Both the position numbers and the translations under genes were made by a program. This document shows, in pieces, positions 32,255-41,594 of a stretch of DNA of 51,294 nt (position 1 is the stretch's first letter; each line of letters begins with the position of its first letter). This stretch comes from Candidatus Scybalocola faecipullorum (GTDB lineage: Bacteria; Bacillota; Clostridia; Lachnospirales; Lachnospiraceae). The notes under the pieces were generated by a model. It did not search any database, had not been told where the DNA came from, and was given only the letters and a program-made list of their open reading frames with translations. Location: positions 1-51,294 of the forward strand of contig DVJY01000016.1 in the NCBI GenBank assembly GCA_018716485.1, given 5' to 3'.

Positions 32255-33094
32255 ATGAGAGAATGGATATTGGATCAGGGAATCAGTTTATACGTGTTTT
32301 TCTCTGTAGGTTTGCTTGGATTCATTGCAACAGCTGCAGCAAACCGGACGTACAAAAGATTAATCAGAGAGGCGGACCATATGGAAAAGTCTGAACATCG
32401 TCTGATTAAATACATAAAATTAAAATATTCCAGTTACTACAGTATTGGACTAAAAACGAATGATGAAAAAGCGATGGTCAAAAGATATTTATATCGATAT
32501 AAAATAGGTGCTGTTCCTCTGATATCTTTGAGTAAAGCAGGGTTGGCGGCAATGACAGTTGTGATTCTTACAGCTGCAGCAACAATGCTGTATAGATTGA
32601 ATCAGGGCAGTATGCTCAGTGATCTGTCTCCTCTGTTTGGTATTTGTGCGTTCCTTGTGACGATATTGGCCATGCAATATAAAATATGTTCTTTTCAGGA
32701 TAAGAGAGATACTTTTTGTGCTCAAATGGAAGATAATCTTGAGAATTTTCTGAAAAATAAAATAGAGTATGGTCATGTGCTTGAAGAGCAGAGAGCCCAG
32801 ATGCATACAGATAATAGTGATCAGGACAACCGACGGGGTGTGAAAAAAGACAGTTTTGAAGATCAGAATTCAAATCATGAAAAAGATGAAGCGACAAGGA
32901 ACAGAACCGTATATCACAGCGGCGGAGCCAAAGATCAGGCAGCTGCTTCTGCTGTAGAAAATTCATCATTAAAGCGGCAAAAAGCAGCAGAATCTGTTTT
33001 CGGCAATGTAGCAAGTAATTTGGCAGATGGATTTTCATCAGATAAAATAGATGCTAAAGTTGTAGAGGATATTTTAAAAGAATTCTTAAATTAG
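32255..33094 (+). CDS. Membrane protein of unknown function
   Basis: I do not recognise this 279-residue protein. It has an N-terminal membrane helix (ISLYVFFSVGLLGFIATAA), a basic cytoplasmic stretch with several Tyr and Lys, two further hydrophobic helices (LAAMTVVILTAAATMLY and LFGICAFLVTILAM), and a long polar, disordered C-terminal tail of about 120 residues ending VVEDILKEFLN. The ATG at 32255 is 8-9 nt from AAGGAG; the ATG two codons upstream is too close. The nearest relatives may be helper proteins of Tad or secretion systems, but this cannot be supported here. It is preceded by the perfect palindrome at 32226. Confidence 0.75.
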   Translation: MREWILDQGISLYVFFSVGLLGFIATAAANRTYKRLIREADHMEKSEHRLIKYIKLKYSSYYSIGLKTNDEKAMVKRYLYRYKIGAVPLISLSKAGLAAMTVVILTAAATMLYRLNQGSMLSDLSPLFGICAFLVTILAMQYKICSFQDKRDTFCAQMEDNLENFLKNKIEYGHVLEEQRAQMHTDNSDQDNRRGVKKDSFEDQNSNHEKDEATRNRTVYHSGGAKDQAAASAVENSSLKRQKAAESVFGNVASNLADGFSSDKIDAKVVEDILKEFLN

Positions 33095-33123
33095 TTGATA
33101 AAAAAGGAATAATCTGCTATCAT
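33095..33123 (+). promoter_or_regulatory. Promoter of pgi
   Basis: -35 TTGATA (33095-33100), a 17-nt spacer and -10 TATCAT (33118-33123) lie 48 nt before the pgi ATG and start at the stop of the upstream gene. Confidence 0.72.
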
Positions 33124-33170
33124 AATCAATGAAGAGACAAAATTCAAACGATTATGCGGAGGTGCAAATC

Positions 33171-34520
33171 ATGTCAAATAAGGTAACATTTGATTATTCA
33201 AAGGCAACATCCTTCATCAAAGAACATGAAATTGCGAACATGAAAAAACTGGTTTTGGATGCTAAAGAAGAATTGGTTAACAAGACAGGTGCGGGCAATG
33301 ATTTTCTTGGTTGGATTGATCTTCCTGTAAATTATGATAAAGAAGAATTTGCAAGGATTAAAAAATCGGCTGAAAAAATCAAAAGTGATTCAGATGTCCT
33401 TCTCGTTATTGGTATCGGTGGATCCTATTTGGGTGCAAGGGCAGCTATTGAGTTTTTAGGTCATAATTTCTTTAACATGGTGTCAAAAGAAATCAGAAAG
33501 GCACCGGAAATTTATTTTGTGGGAAATAATTTAAGCAGTACTTATATTCAGGGACTTATTGACGTAATTGGCGATAGAGATTTCTCAATCAATATGATTT
33601 CCAAGTCCGGAACAACGACAGAGCCGGCAGTTGCTTTTCGTGTATTTAAGGAACTTCTTGAGAAAAAATATGGTAAAAAAGAGGCAGGAAAGAGAATTTA
33701 CTGCACAACGGACAAGGCAAAAGGGGCATTAAAAAATTTGGCCAATGAAGAAGGCTATGAAAGCTTTGTTGTGCCTGATGATGTCGGCGGACGTTTTTCC
33801 GTACTTACAGCTGTAGGTTTGCTTCCGATTGCTGTCAGCGGAGCAGATATTGATCAATTGATGGCAGGTGCAGCGGCTGCAAGAAAACGTTCATTGGAAA
33901 ATGCATTTGAAGATAATGATGCTCTGCTGTATGCTGCAATCAGAAATATTTTGCTTAGAAAAGGAAAGAGTGTTGAAATTACTGCAAGTTATGAGCCGTC
34001 TCTGCTGTATATCGGTGAGTGGTGGAAACAGCTGTTCGGTGAAAGCGAAGGTAAGGATGGCAGAGGTTTATTCCCTGCAAGCGTTACTTTAACTGCAGAT
34101 TTGCATTCTATGGGTCAATTTATACAAGACGGCTCCAGAATTATGTTTGAGACAGTTTTGGATGTCGAGAAGCCGACACATGATATTGTAATTCAGGAAG
34201 AAGAGGTTGATCTTGACGGGCTGAATTACCTTGCAGGGAAGACTGTAGATTTTATTAATAAGAGCGCAATGAACGGTACAGCGATTGCTCATACAGACGG
34301 AGATGTGCCAAACCTTAAATTTACTATTCCGTCTCAGGATGCGTTCAGCCTTGGAGAATTGTTCTATATTTACGAATTTGCATGTGGAGTCAGCGGATAT
34401 GTGTTGGGCATCAATCCATTTGATCAACCGGGAGTGGAAAGCTATAAGAAAAATATGTTTGCTTTACTTGGAAAGCCGGGCTACGAAGAACTTGCGCAGA
34501 AATTGGCGGAAAGAATCTGA
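33171..34520 (+). CDS. pgi: Glucose-6-phosphate isomerase
   Basis: This 449-residue enzyme has the length of Bacillus-type Pgi. It interconverts glucose 6-phosphate and fructose 6-phosphate in glycolysis. Visible signatures are [33 protein letters not shown] (phosphate binding) and [17 protein letters not shown] (Pgi signature). ATG at 33171 has GGAGG 8 nt upstream. The gene is monocistronic with its own promoter and terminator. Confidence 0.97.
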   Translation: MSNKVTFDYSKATSFIKEHEIANMKKLVLDAKEELVNKTGAGNDFLGWIDLPVNYDKEEFARIKKSAEKIKSDSDVLLVIGIGGSYLGARAAIEFLGHNFFNMVSKEIRKAPEIYFVGNNLSSTYIQGLIDVIGDRDFSINMISKSGTTTEPAVAFRVFKELLEKKYGKKEAGKRIYCTTDKAKGALKNLANEEGYESFVVPDDVGGRFSVLTAVGLLPIAVSGADIDQLMAGAAAARKRSLENAFEDNDALLYAAIRNILLRKGKSVEITASYEPSLLYIGEWWKQLFGESEGKDGRGLFPASVTLTADLHSMGQFIQDGSRIMFETVLDVEKPTHDIVIQEEEVDLDGLNYLAGKTVDFINKSAMNGTAIAHTDGDVPNLKFTIPSQDAFSLGELFYIYEFACGVSGYVLGINPFDQPGVESYKKNMFALLGKPGYEELAQKLAERI

Positions 34521-34548
34521 TTCTTAAATTGAATAAAATATAAAAATA

Positions 34549-34590
34549 GGCTCTGTGCGAAGTGAAAAATGCACAGAGTCTTTTAGTTTT
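34549..34590 (+). terminator. Terminator of pgi
   Basis: A 10-bp stem, GGCTCTGTGC with GCACAGAGTC (one G-T pair), is followed by TTTTAGTTTT. Confidence 0.9.
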
Positions 34591-34642
34591 CTCAGGCGTG
34601 AAATTAATAATACAGACTGTAATTTGTGATGCCTTCATTTAA

Positions 34643-34724
34643 GGAATTTTACACAAAATAGAAGGGAAACGTAAAAGTCCCCGGAAAAACAGGCAAAACT
34701 TGTTGCATTTAGAATTTCAACTAA
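34643..34724. repeat. ~81-bp intergenic repeat, copy B
   Basis: This 82-nt unit shares its first 16 nt and last ~22 nt exactly with copy A (1432-1512); the centre is about the same length but diverged. It lies in the 329-nt gap between the pgi terminator and the DUF3737 gene. The rest of that gap (34725-34919) is very A+T-rich, with no confident promoter. Confidence 0.7.
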
Positions 34725-34919
34725 TCCCCGACTGGTATGGGTATGCTTCGAATAGATATAGTTTTTAGTTATGATTAATTATTCAATATAAATATTTGCT
34801 ATTATATTTGATGAATGTTACACTTTGGGTAGACAATAAAAGATAATTGGCAAAAATATACTTTTATATACAAAGTGAACTATTAATCATCTATGAAGCT
34901 GAAACAGGAGGAATATCCG

Positions 34920-35756
34920 ATGAATATTGTAGAAAATAAAACTTTAGATCAAGAACGAGCGCTGTATGGCAGCGAGGGGATTTTAGTAAAAAACTGCCGA
35001 TTTGACGGGACGGCAGATGGTGAGAGCGCCTTAAAAGAGAGTAAAAATGTGGCAGTAGATCAGTGCTTTTTTAATTTAAGATATCCATTTTGGCATAATC
35101 ATCAGTTGAAAATTAAAAATTCCGAGATGACGGAACTTTGCCGGGCAGCATTGTGGTATGATGAACATGTTGAAATTGAAAAGACAAAGATGCACGGAAT
35201 TAAAGCTTTAAGAGAGTGCAGCGATGTAAATATCAGCGATTGTGACATTATTTCGCCGGAGTTCGGATGGTCGGTCAGGGGCATAAAGATGGCGCATACT
35301 TCTGCTGAAAGTGAGTATTTTATGATGAGATCAGAGCATTTGGATTTTTCACAAGTGCAGATGAAAGGCAAGTATTCATTTCAGTATATTCAAAATGGAC
35401 AATTCGACCATTGTGTATTTGATACGAAAGATGCGTTTTGGCATTCTAAAAATGTGACTGTCAGTGACAGTGTGATTCGGGGAGAATATCTTGCATGGTA
35501 TTCTGAAAATTTGACGCTGATACGCTGCCAAATTGTGGGGACACAGCCGTTTTGCTACTGCAAAAATTTAAAACTTGTTGACTGCAAAATGACAGACACG
35601 GATTTGTGTTTTGAAAAGTCAGAGGTGGAGGCAACGGTAACGACACCGGTGATCAGTATCAAAAATCCGTTGTCAGGGCATATTTATGTGCCGTCAGTCG
35701 GCGAAATCATTATGGACGATGAAAATGCCAAGGGCGAAATCATAACTGAATTTTAA
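34920..35756 (+). CDS. DUF3737-type parallel beta-helix protein
   Basis: This protein of about 278 residues is built of short repeated strands (for example VEIEKTKMHGIKALRECSDV and VTVSDSVIRGEYLAWYSENL), each followed by a polar turn, typical of a single-stranded right-handed beta helix and of the DUF3737 family. There is no signal peptide. Its biochemical role is unknown. ATG at 34920 has AGGAGG 8 nt upstream. It precedes two aldo/keto reductases by 35 nt, an association I recall from other gut Clostridia but cannot verify here. Confidence 0.82.
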   Translation: MNIVENKTLDQERALYGSEGILVKNCRFDGTADGESALKESKNVAVDQCFFNLRYPFWHNHQLKIKNSEMTELCRAALWYDEHVEIEKTKMHGIKALRECSDVNISDCDIISPEFGWSVRGIKMAHTSAESEYFMMRSEHLDFSQVQMKGKYSFQYIQNGQFDHCVFDTKDAFWHSKNVTVSDSVIRGEYLAWYSENLTLIRCQIVGTQPFCYCKNLKLVDCKMTDTDLCFEKSEVEATVTTPVISIKNPLSGHIYVPSVGEIIMDDENAKGEIITEF

Positions 35757-35791
35757 CAAGTAAAAATAATTGTGAAGGAAGTGTACATAAA

Positions 35792-36931
35792 ATGATTTAT
35801 AAGAATTTTCAGGATTTAAAATTATCTGCATTGGGTATGGGCGCTATGCGCCTGCCTGTTGTCGGCGACGATGATGGTGTGATTGATGAGGCAGCAGCCA
35901 CCGCAATGGTAGCCACCGCAATGAAGCAGGGGATTAATTATTATGATACAGCATGGGGGTATCATAATGGGCAGTCTGAGATTGTTCTTGGAAAAGCTTT
36001 GAAGGCATATCCGAGAGAGAACTTTTATTTAGCTGATAAATTTCCGGGCTATGACCTTGCAAATATGGATAAGGTCGAAGAAATTTTTGAAGCACAGCTG
36101 AAAAAATGCGGCGTAACTTATTTTGATTTCTATTTATTTCACAATGTGTGTGAGATGAATATTGATGCTTATCTGAATCCTGATTACGGTATTTTTGATT
36201 ATTTGAAAAAACAAAGAGATGAAGGAAGGATTCGGCATCTTGGTTTTTCCGCTCACGGAAACTATGATGTTATGAAACGTTTTTTAGAGGCTTACGGTGA
36301 TGATATGGAATTCTGCCAGATTCAGCTGAATTATCTTGACTGGAGTTTTCAGGATGCGAAGGCAAAGGTCGAGCTTTTGACAGAGTATCACATTCCTGTA
36401 TGGGTTATGGAGCCTCTGCGCGGCGGACGTTTGTGCCGTCTGACGGATGAAGAGGAAAAAATATTAAAGTCAATGCGCCCTGATGAAACAGTACCGGCGT
36501 GGGCATTCAGATTCCTGCAGTCGATTCCGGAAGTCACAGTCGTACTTTCAGGTATGTCCGATATGCAGCAGCTTGAGGAAAATATTGAAACTTTTAAAGA
36601 AAACCGTCCGCTGAGTTCAGAGGAAATGGGCAGTTTAATGCAAATGGCAGAAAATATGGTTAAAAAGATTGCACTGCCATGTACGGCATGTCATTATTGT
36701 GTCAGCCATTGTCCTCAGGGATTGGATATTCCGTCGCTGCTTGCATTGTATAATGAACACTGCTTTACAGAGGGCGGCTTTATTGCGCCGATGGCATTGT
36801 CAGCAATTCCTGAAGATAAACAGCCGAATGCATGTATCGGATGTCGAAGCTGTGAGGCAGTCTGTCCTCAGCAGATCAAAATTTCAGAAGCTATGGCAGA
36901 TTTTTGCAGTAAGCTTGGTATGCAGCAGTAA
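35792..36931 (+). CDS. Aldo/keto reductase with C-terminal 2x[4Fe-4S] ferredoxin domain
   Basis: This 379-residue protein has a TIM-barrel aldo/keto reductase domain (~1-285) followed by a bacterioferredoxin-type domain. The catalytic tetrad appears intact: Asp and Tyr in YYDTAWGYHNG, Lys in LADKFPGY and His in YLFHNV. The two cluster motifs are CTACHYCVSHCP (~290) and CIGCRSCEAVCP (~350). Electron exchange with ferredoxin or flavodoxin rather than NADPH alone is inferred. The substrate is unknown. GGAAG precedes the ATG. Confidence 0.93.
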   Translation: MIYKNFQDLKLSALGMGAMRLPVVGDDDGVIDEAAATAMVATAMKQGINYYDTAWGYHNGQSEIVLGKALKAYPRENFYLADKFPGYDLANMDKVEEIFEAQLKKCGVTYFDFYLFHNVCEMNIDAYLNPDYGIFDYLKKQRDEGRIRHLGFSAHGNYDVMKRFLEAYGDDMEFCQIQLNYLDWSFQDAKAKVELLTEYHIPVWVMEPLRGGRLCRLTDEEEKILKSMRPDETVPAWAFRFLQSIPEVTVVLSGMSDMQQLEENIETFKENRPLSSEEMGSLMQMAENMVKKIALPCTACHYCVSHCPQGLDIPSLLALYNEHCFTEGGFIAPMALSAIPEDKQPNACIGCRSCEAVCPQQIKISEAMADFCSKLGMQQ

Positions 36932-36983
36932 GAAAAATAAATTAGGCAGTATTGTTTAAAGTTTTAACGTGGAGGAGAAGATT

Positions 36984-38078
36984 ATGGAATATCGACAGCT
37001 TCCGAAGGGAAAAGAATCTATAAGTATTATAGGGTTGGGTACGGCTTCCATTGGAGCGGCCGGAGCAAAAGAAGTTGAAGCGGCAGTGGCGATGGCAGCA
37101 GAAAATGGAATTAATTATTTTGATATGGCCTCTGCAGATGCAGCGCCTTTTGAGGCTTACGGCCGTGCGTTGTCCGGATACAGAAAGCAAGTCTATTTTC
37201 AGATACATTTCGGGGCTGAGTACAGCAGCGGCAAATACGGCTGGACGCTGAATCTTGAGCAGGTCAAACGCAGCATTGACTGGCAGCTGAAAGCATTAAA
37301 AACAGATTATATTGATTTTGGCTTTATTCACTGTATTGATGAACTTGCTGATCTGGAAAAATTTCAGGCACACGGTACATTGGCATATATACAGCAGCTG
37401 CAGAAAGAAGGTGTTGTCCGTCATATCGGTCTTTCTTCTCATACGCCGGAAGTTGTTAATCACGTTTTGGATATGGGGATTATAGATATGCTGATGTTCA
37501 GTATTAATCCAGCGTATGATTACAGACATGGGGAGTACGCCATCGGACGTGTGGATGAGCGTATTGAACTTTACCGCAGATGCGAGGCAGAAGGGGTCGG
37601 TATTTCGGTAATGAAAGCATTTGGCGGCGGACAGCTGCTGGATGCAAAAACATCTCCATTTAAACAGGCATTGACAAAATATCAATGTATTCAGTATGCA
37701 TTGGATAAACCGGGAGTATTGACAGTGCTTCCGGGTATAAGAAACCGAGAAGATTTGAAGGCATTGCTCGGATTTATGGACGCTTCGCCGGAAGAAAAAG
37801 ACTATTCCGTGCTTGGAAGTTTTGCGCCTCAGGATGCGACAGGTATTTGCGTATATTGCAACCATTGTCAGCCTTGCCCGGCAGGACTGGATATTGCACT
37901 GATTAATAAATATTATGATTTGGCTTCAGTGGGAGACCATCTTGCAGCAGATCATTATATGAATTTGGCCAAGACGGCATCAGATTGTATTCAGTGCGGT
38001 CATTGTGACCGGAGATGTCCGTTTCATGTAGTTCAGACAGAAAGAATGACCGAAATTAAAAATTATTTTGGCAAGTAA
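36984..38078 (+). CDS. Aldo/keto reductase-like ferredoxin protein with altered catalytic site
   Basis: This 364-residue protein has the same two-domain design as its upstream neighbour. The barrel differs at the active site: the Asp-Tyr motif reads FDMASADAAPF (Asp where Tyr is expected), and the Lys position falls in VYFQIHFGAEY (His). The later His remains in FGFIHCID. The cluster motifs are CVYCNHCQPCP (one residue shorter than usual) and CIQCGHCDRRCP. The conserved segments suggest a distinct family that no longer works as a classical reductase; this is inference. ATG at 36984 has GGAGGAG upstream; GTG at 36969 lies before that site. It is 52 nt after the first reductase. Confidence 0.88.
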   Translation: MEYRQLPKGKESISIIGLGTASIGAAGAKEVEAAVAMAAENGINYFDMASADAAPFEAYGRALSGYRKQVYFQIHFGAEYSSGKYGWTLNLEQVKRSIDWQLKALKTDYIDFGFIHCIDELADLEKFQAHGTLAYIQQLQKEGVVRHIGLSSHTPEVVNHVLDMGIIDMLMFSINPAYDYRHGEYAIGRVDERIELYRRCEAEGVGISVMKAFGGGQLLDAKTSPFKQALTKYQCIQYALDKPGVLTVLPGIRNREDLKALLGFMDASPEEKDYSVLGSFAPQDATGICVYCNHCQPCPAGLDIALINKYYDLASVGDHLAADHYMNLAKTASDCIQCGHCDRRCPFHVVQTERMTEIKNYFGK

Positions 38079-38082
38079 AAAT

Positions 38083-38130
38083 ATAAGGCTTTGAAATGAA
38101 TGCATTTGTTCATTTCAAAGCCTTATTTTA
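38083..38130 (+). terminator. Terminator of the reductase genes
   Basis: A 17-bp perfect stem, beginning TAAGGCTTTGAAATGAA, encloses an 8-nt loop and is followed by TTATTTTA. The A/T flanks on both sides may let it serve the convergent permease gene too. Confidence 0.93.
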
Positions 38131-38195
38131 TATAGAACAGTATTTCGGGAGTTCTATACAAAAAACGGGAAAAGACTGGGCGCATCCCGGAAAGG

Positions 38196-39509
38196 TTATT
38201 CCCGGCGCAGCGCATCGATTGGATTCAATTTGGAAGCCTTCACTGAAGGGAGAAGTCCAAAAAGAACGCCGATAACAATCGAAAAAATTACGGAAAAGAC
38301 AATAGCCGGTATGCTGATTGCTGTCGGTGTCGAAGTGATTGAAGAAATCACTTTTGCCAGTATAATACCGACAATGATACCAAAAAGGCCGCCAAGGCTG
38401 GTGAGCACAGCAGCTTCGGTAAGAAATTGTCCGAGAATCGTGCTGTTGCGCGCGCCGATGGCTTTTTTTAGGCCTATTTCCTGTGTGCGCTCAGTCACTG
38501 ATACAAGCATAATATTCATAACGCCGATACCGCCTACAAGCAGAGAGATGCTGGCAATCCATATGAGCTGCTGATTTGTGGACTGACTCAAACTTTGAAG
38601 ATTTCTGGCTCTTTCCAAAATATCTGTAGATTTATAAGAGAGCGCATTTGGGTTTTCAGAACTTCCGTCTGTGCTGTCTTCTTCGGTTCCGGTCATATTC
38701 TGAGACATATCCGGAGACACAATAGTTGCATTTAAAATTTCAGCAACTTTCTGACCGGCGCGGCTCATCACATCGGTTGAGGAGGCTTTAAAAATAATAT
38801 TTTCAGGCTCATCAAAAGAGAAAAGAATTGGCCATGCACTTAGCGGGAGATAGACTGTACTGGAAGTATCACCCATATAATTCATGTAATCCTCCATGGA
38901 ATTGATGACCGGGCGGAATGTGTTGGACTGCTCAATGACGCCGACAACAATAAAGGGTTCGCCCATAATTTCTAATGTCTGGCCGATCGGATCGTCGCTT
39001 CCGAATAATTCGGAGACCGCGGACTGATTTAAAAGAGCTACTTTGCGGAATGATGAAAAATCATCGTCCACAAAGCCGCGGCCATTTTTTACAATAAAAC
39101 CACATGTGTCCAAATAATCGTTGTCTATACCGTAAATACTGCAGCTGCTCAGCTGGGTTGACTGGTAAAAGACATAGCTGTTATATTGCCGTCTGACAAA
39201 ACGTGAAGCATTTTCAACATCAGGAATTTCTTTAATACTTGCCAGCGTTTCATCAGAAATAGTCGGCACGCCTGCAGGATTGCCCATATATTCCGGGTCA
39301 TATGCACCTTCGCCTTGGTAAAGACTGACAGTAACCGTATTGTTTCCGGAACCGATCAGATTTTCCTTAATTTGTTCATTGGTCCCCTTGATAGTGGACA
39401 CAATGGCAATAATAGAAGCAATACCGATAATAATGCCAAGCATTGTCAGGAAAGAACGCATTTTATGCGACCATATACCCTGAAATGAAAGCCGTATATT
39501 TTCTAACAT
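38196..39509 (-). CDS. MacB-type ABC transporter permease
   Basis: This 437-residue permease has an N-terminal helix (MRSFLTMLGIIIGIASIIAI), a large extracytoplasmic MacB core domain (~45-310) and a C-terminal FtsX domain with three helices (LLVGGIGVMNIMLVSVTERT, then EIGLKKAIGA). This is the usual split form of MacB, partnered with the separate ATPase at 41591. It is the last gene of a four-gene operon and follows the large adaptor gene by 12 nt. It probably exports an antimicrobial, peptide or lipid-like compound. Confidence 0.93.
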   Translation of the reverse strand: MLENIRLSFQGIWSHKMRSFLTMLGIIIGIASIIAIVSTIKGTNEQIKENLIGSGNNTVTVSLYQGEGAYDPEYMGNPAGVPTISDETLASIKEIPDVENASRFVRRQYNSYVFYQSTQLSSCSIYGIDNDYLDTCGFIVKNGRGFVDDDFSSFRKVALLNQSAVSELFGSDDPIGQTLEIMGEPFIVVGVIEQSNTFRPVINSMEDYMNYMGDTSSTVYLPLSAWPILFSFDEPENIIFKASSTDVMSRAGQKVAEILNATIVSPDMSQNMTGTEEDSTDGSSENPNALSYKSTDILERARNLQSLSQSTNQQLIWIASISLLVGGIGVMNIMLVSVTERTQEIGLKKAIGARNSTILGQFLTEAAVLTSLGGLFGIIVGIILAKVISSITSTPTAISIPAIVFSVIFSIVIGVLFGLLPSVKASKLNPIDALRRE

Positions 39510-39521
39510 AATGTGCGCCTC

Positions 39522-41594
39522 CTAGTAAATGATATTATCCGGACTGCCTTCTTTTGTTTTGACGCCTTCTTTAAGGTCTTTGCCGTATGGGAAAGCAACA
39601 TAATCGTTTATCGTCAGTCCTTCTTTAATTTCAATATAAGAACTGTATAAGCTCTTGCCTGTAACAACAGGCTGCTTTTTCAGTTTTTCATTTTCATCGC
39701 GGACATAGACATATGATGAACCATCATCGTCCTGGCGGATATAAGCTTTTAGCAGATAGAGCGCATCTGCCGCATCGGCATCCGCATTCAGAGAATCCAT
39801 CATAATATCGACATTTTCACCGTTGGTCAGTCCGTCAGCATTTTCAATATAAGCTTTAAAAGGATAATAAGAGAGGTTGGTATTTTCAGACCAGCCCATC
39901 TGATTGTCTGTGGGATAATCGGATATTTCCGTAATTTCAGCAGTAAACGTCATGCCGCTCATGTAAGAATTTGCTGTAAGCGTTTGGCCGACAGAGACAT
40001 GATTTAGCTGCATTTCATCAATCGTACCTGTCAGATAAAGGCCTTCCTCGCTTTGAACGACAATAAATGGCTGGCCGGATTCTATGCCGCTGTTTTCAGA
40101 AGCAGGATCAACGGCTGTTTTTACAATACCGTTGACGCTGCTTGTGACGACAGCACCGTCAATGGACTTCTGCAGTTTGGTAATATCCAGCTGCGCCTGT
40201 TTGCGCTGTGTCTGAAGTTTTGCGATTTCCTGTTCTTTTTCGGTGACAAGCTGTTTGATCTCATCCTGGGTATATACGGGAGCATCACCGCCGGGTTCGT
40301 CGCCGGGGATGATGATACCCGGATCATCAATCCCGGGATCGATATAGCCGGGGTCATCGCCGGGAATAATGATGCCCGGATCATTGGTCTCAGGTTCTGT
40401 TTCCGGCTCAGTCTCGGGTTCCAAAATTTTAAATCCGTTGTTTTTTATAAAATAGTCAATATTGGTCGTGTCGATTACAGATTCATCCTCAGGCATGGAA
40501 ATTTGTTTCGGATCCAGAGTATAGTCTTTTTGACCTTTAATCTTTAAAACGACAGTCTGTCCGGAACCTTCGCTGTCGCCGGAGATTAATTTTAAAAATG
40601 CTGCAGTGATCTCAGTATTTGGCGTACAATAAACAACATCCTGTCCGTTCAGATGTAAAATATCTGTCTGACCGTCTAATTTTTTTGGATAGGTGCTCAT
40701 CTTATTGCCGTTTTTTCTGAATTGCCCGAGACGGGTAGGAATTTCGTTGTCTGTCAGTTCGGGTATGCGGCTGCCGTTCAGGGTGATCCATGATCCGTGT
40801 TCAGGCGTTTTTAACACGACAATCTGTGCCCGTTCATCGTTTTGATTGCTTCCGTCAGCGTCGCATCCGCGTATTTTATTGATAAACTCCCGTGTAATTA
40901 TCGTTTCGTCAGTGCAGAGTACTTCATATGTCCCGGTGCTTTCAGATGGCTCTGTGGAAAAATCAAGAACATCTTCAGCTTCAGAAAGCTCTGTTTCACT
41001 TTCTGGCTCTGTTTCCTCGGTTTTTTCCGTAACCTTCAGATTGACGGGCATAACAGTGCCGGAACCGGACATAAATGCCATTGTATGGATGCCGGCAGAA
41101 GAATTACTGCGCATAGATACATTATTAACGCCGCTTTCATCGTTGCTGTCCTCGTTATAGCTGCCGTCAAAGTCATCAAATGACGGGGAGGAATTTTCGG
41201 GCACTTTATTGGCTTTGATCTGCTCAATCTGCTTATTGAGATCTTTAATCTGAAGATCGATTTGCTGAAGTTCGATTTCTTTGTCTGCCATGTCCAGTTC
41301 AGAAAGCGTCGTATCAAAGGCGACAAGCTTATCACCGATGGATACTGTATCACCTTCCTGAACATAAATGTCATTAATAACTTGATTTTCCTCCAAATAT
41401 ATTTGCTGTGAGACATTGGAGGTTACATAGCCGTAAGAGGACGAGTTGCTCCAGTACTGGGTCGACAGCATGGACACAGGCAGGACATCGACAACAATTC
41501 GTGAATCATTGAATTTCATGACGCCGTAAATGCTGCCGCCGATCAAAGCAGCGGACAAGATACAGCATACAGGAATAACAATTTGTTTTTTCAT
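39522..41594 (-). CDS. HlyD/MacA-type adaptor with large duplicated insertion
   Basis: This 690-residue membrane-fusion protein has an N-terminal anchor (VIPVCCILSAALIGGSIYGV), a half-lipoyl motif (IYVQEGDTVSIGDKLVAFD), a first coiled-coil arm (~95-130), and then a ~310-residue insertion before the second arm (~440-490). The second lipoyl half and beta-barrel follow. The insertion contains two related segments (CTDETIITREFINKI at ~227 and CTPNTEITAAFLKLI at ~323, each followed by VVLK), an ETEPETEPET run, and PGIIIPGD-type repeats at ~406-436. Normal adaptors are about 400 residues. It overlaps the upstream ATPase gene by 4 nt. Confidence 0.88.
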   Translation of the reverse strand: MKKQIVIPVCCILSAALIGGSIYGVMKFNDSRIVVDVLPVSMLSTQYWSNSSSYGYVTSNVSQQIYLEENQVINDIYVQEGDTVSIGDKLVAFDTTLSELDMADKEIELQQIDLQIKDLNKQIEQIKANKVPENSSPSFDDFDGSYNEDSNDESGVNNVSMRSNSSAGIHTMAFMSGSGTVMPVNLKVTEKTEETEPESETELSEAEDVLDFSTEPSESTGTYEVLCTDETIITREFINKIRGCDADGSNQNDERAQIVVLKTPEHGSWITLNGSRIPELTDNEIPTRLGQFRKNGNKMSTYPKKLDGQTDILHLNGQDVVYCTPNTEITAAFLKLISGDSEGSGQTVVLKIKGQKDYTLDPKQISMPEDESVIDTTNIDYFIKNNGFKILEPETEPETEPETNDPGIIIPGDDPGYIDPGIDDPGIIIPGDEPGGDAPVYTQDEIKQLVTEKEQEIAKLQTQRKQAQLDITKLQKSIDGAVVTSSVNGIVKTAVDPASENSGIESGQPFIVVQSEEGLYLTGTIDEMQLNHVSVGQTLTANSYMSGMTFTAEITEISDYPTDNQMGWSENTNLSYYPFKAYIENADGLTNGENVDIMMDSLNADADAADALYLLKAYIRQDDDGSSYVYVRDENEKLKKQPVVTGKSLYSSYIEIKEGLTINDYVAFPYGKDLKEGVKTKEGSPDNIIY

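Noticed and set aside
40053-40547. A 164-codon plus-strand frame opposite the large adaptor gene
   Set aside because: It is antisense to the Pro-Gly and Glu-Thr-rich repeats, which read open in several frames; it has no ribosome binding site or family resemblance.
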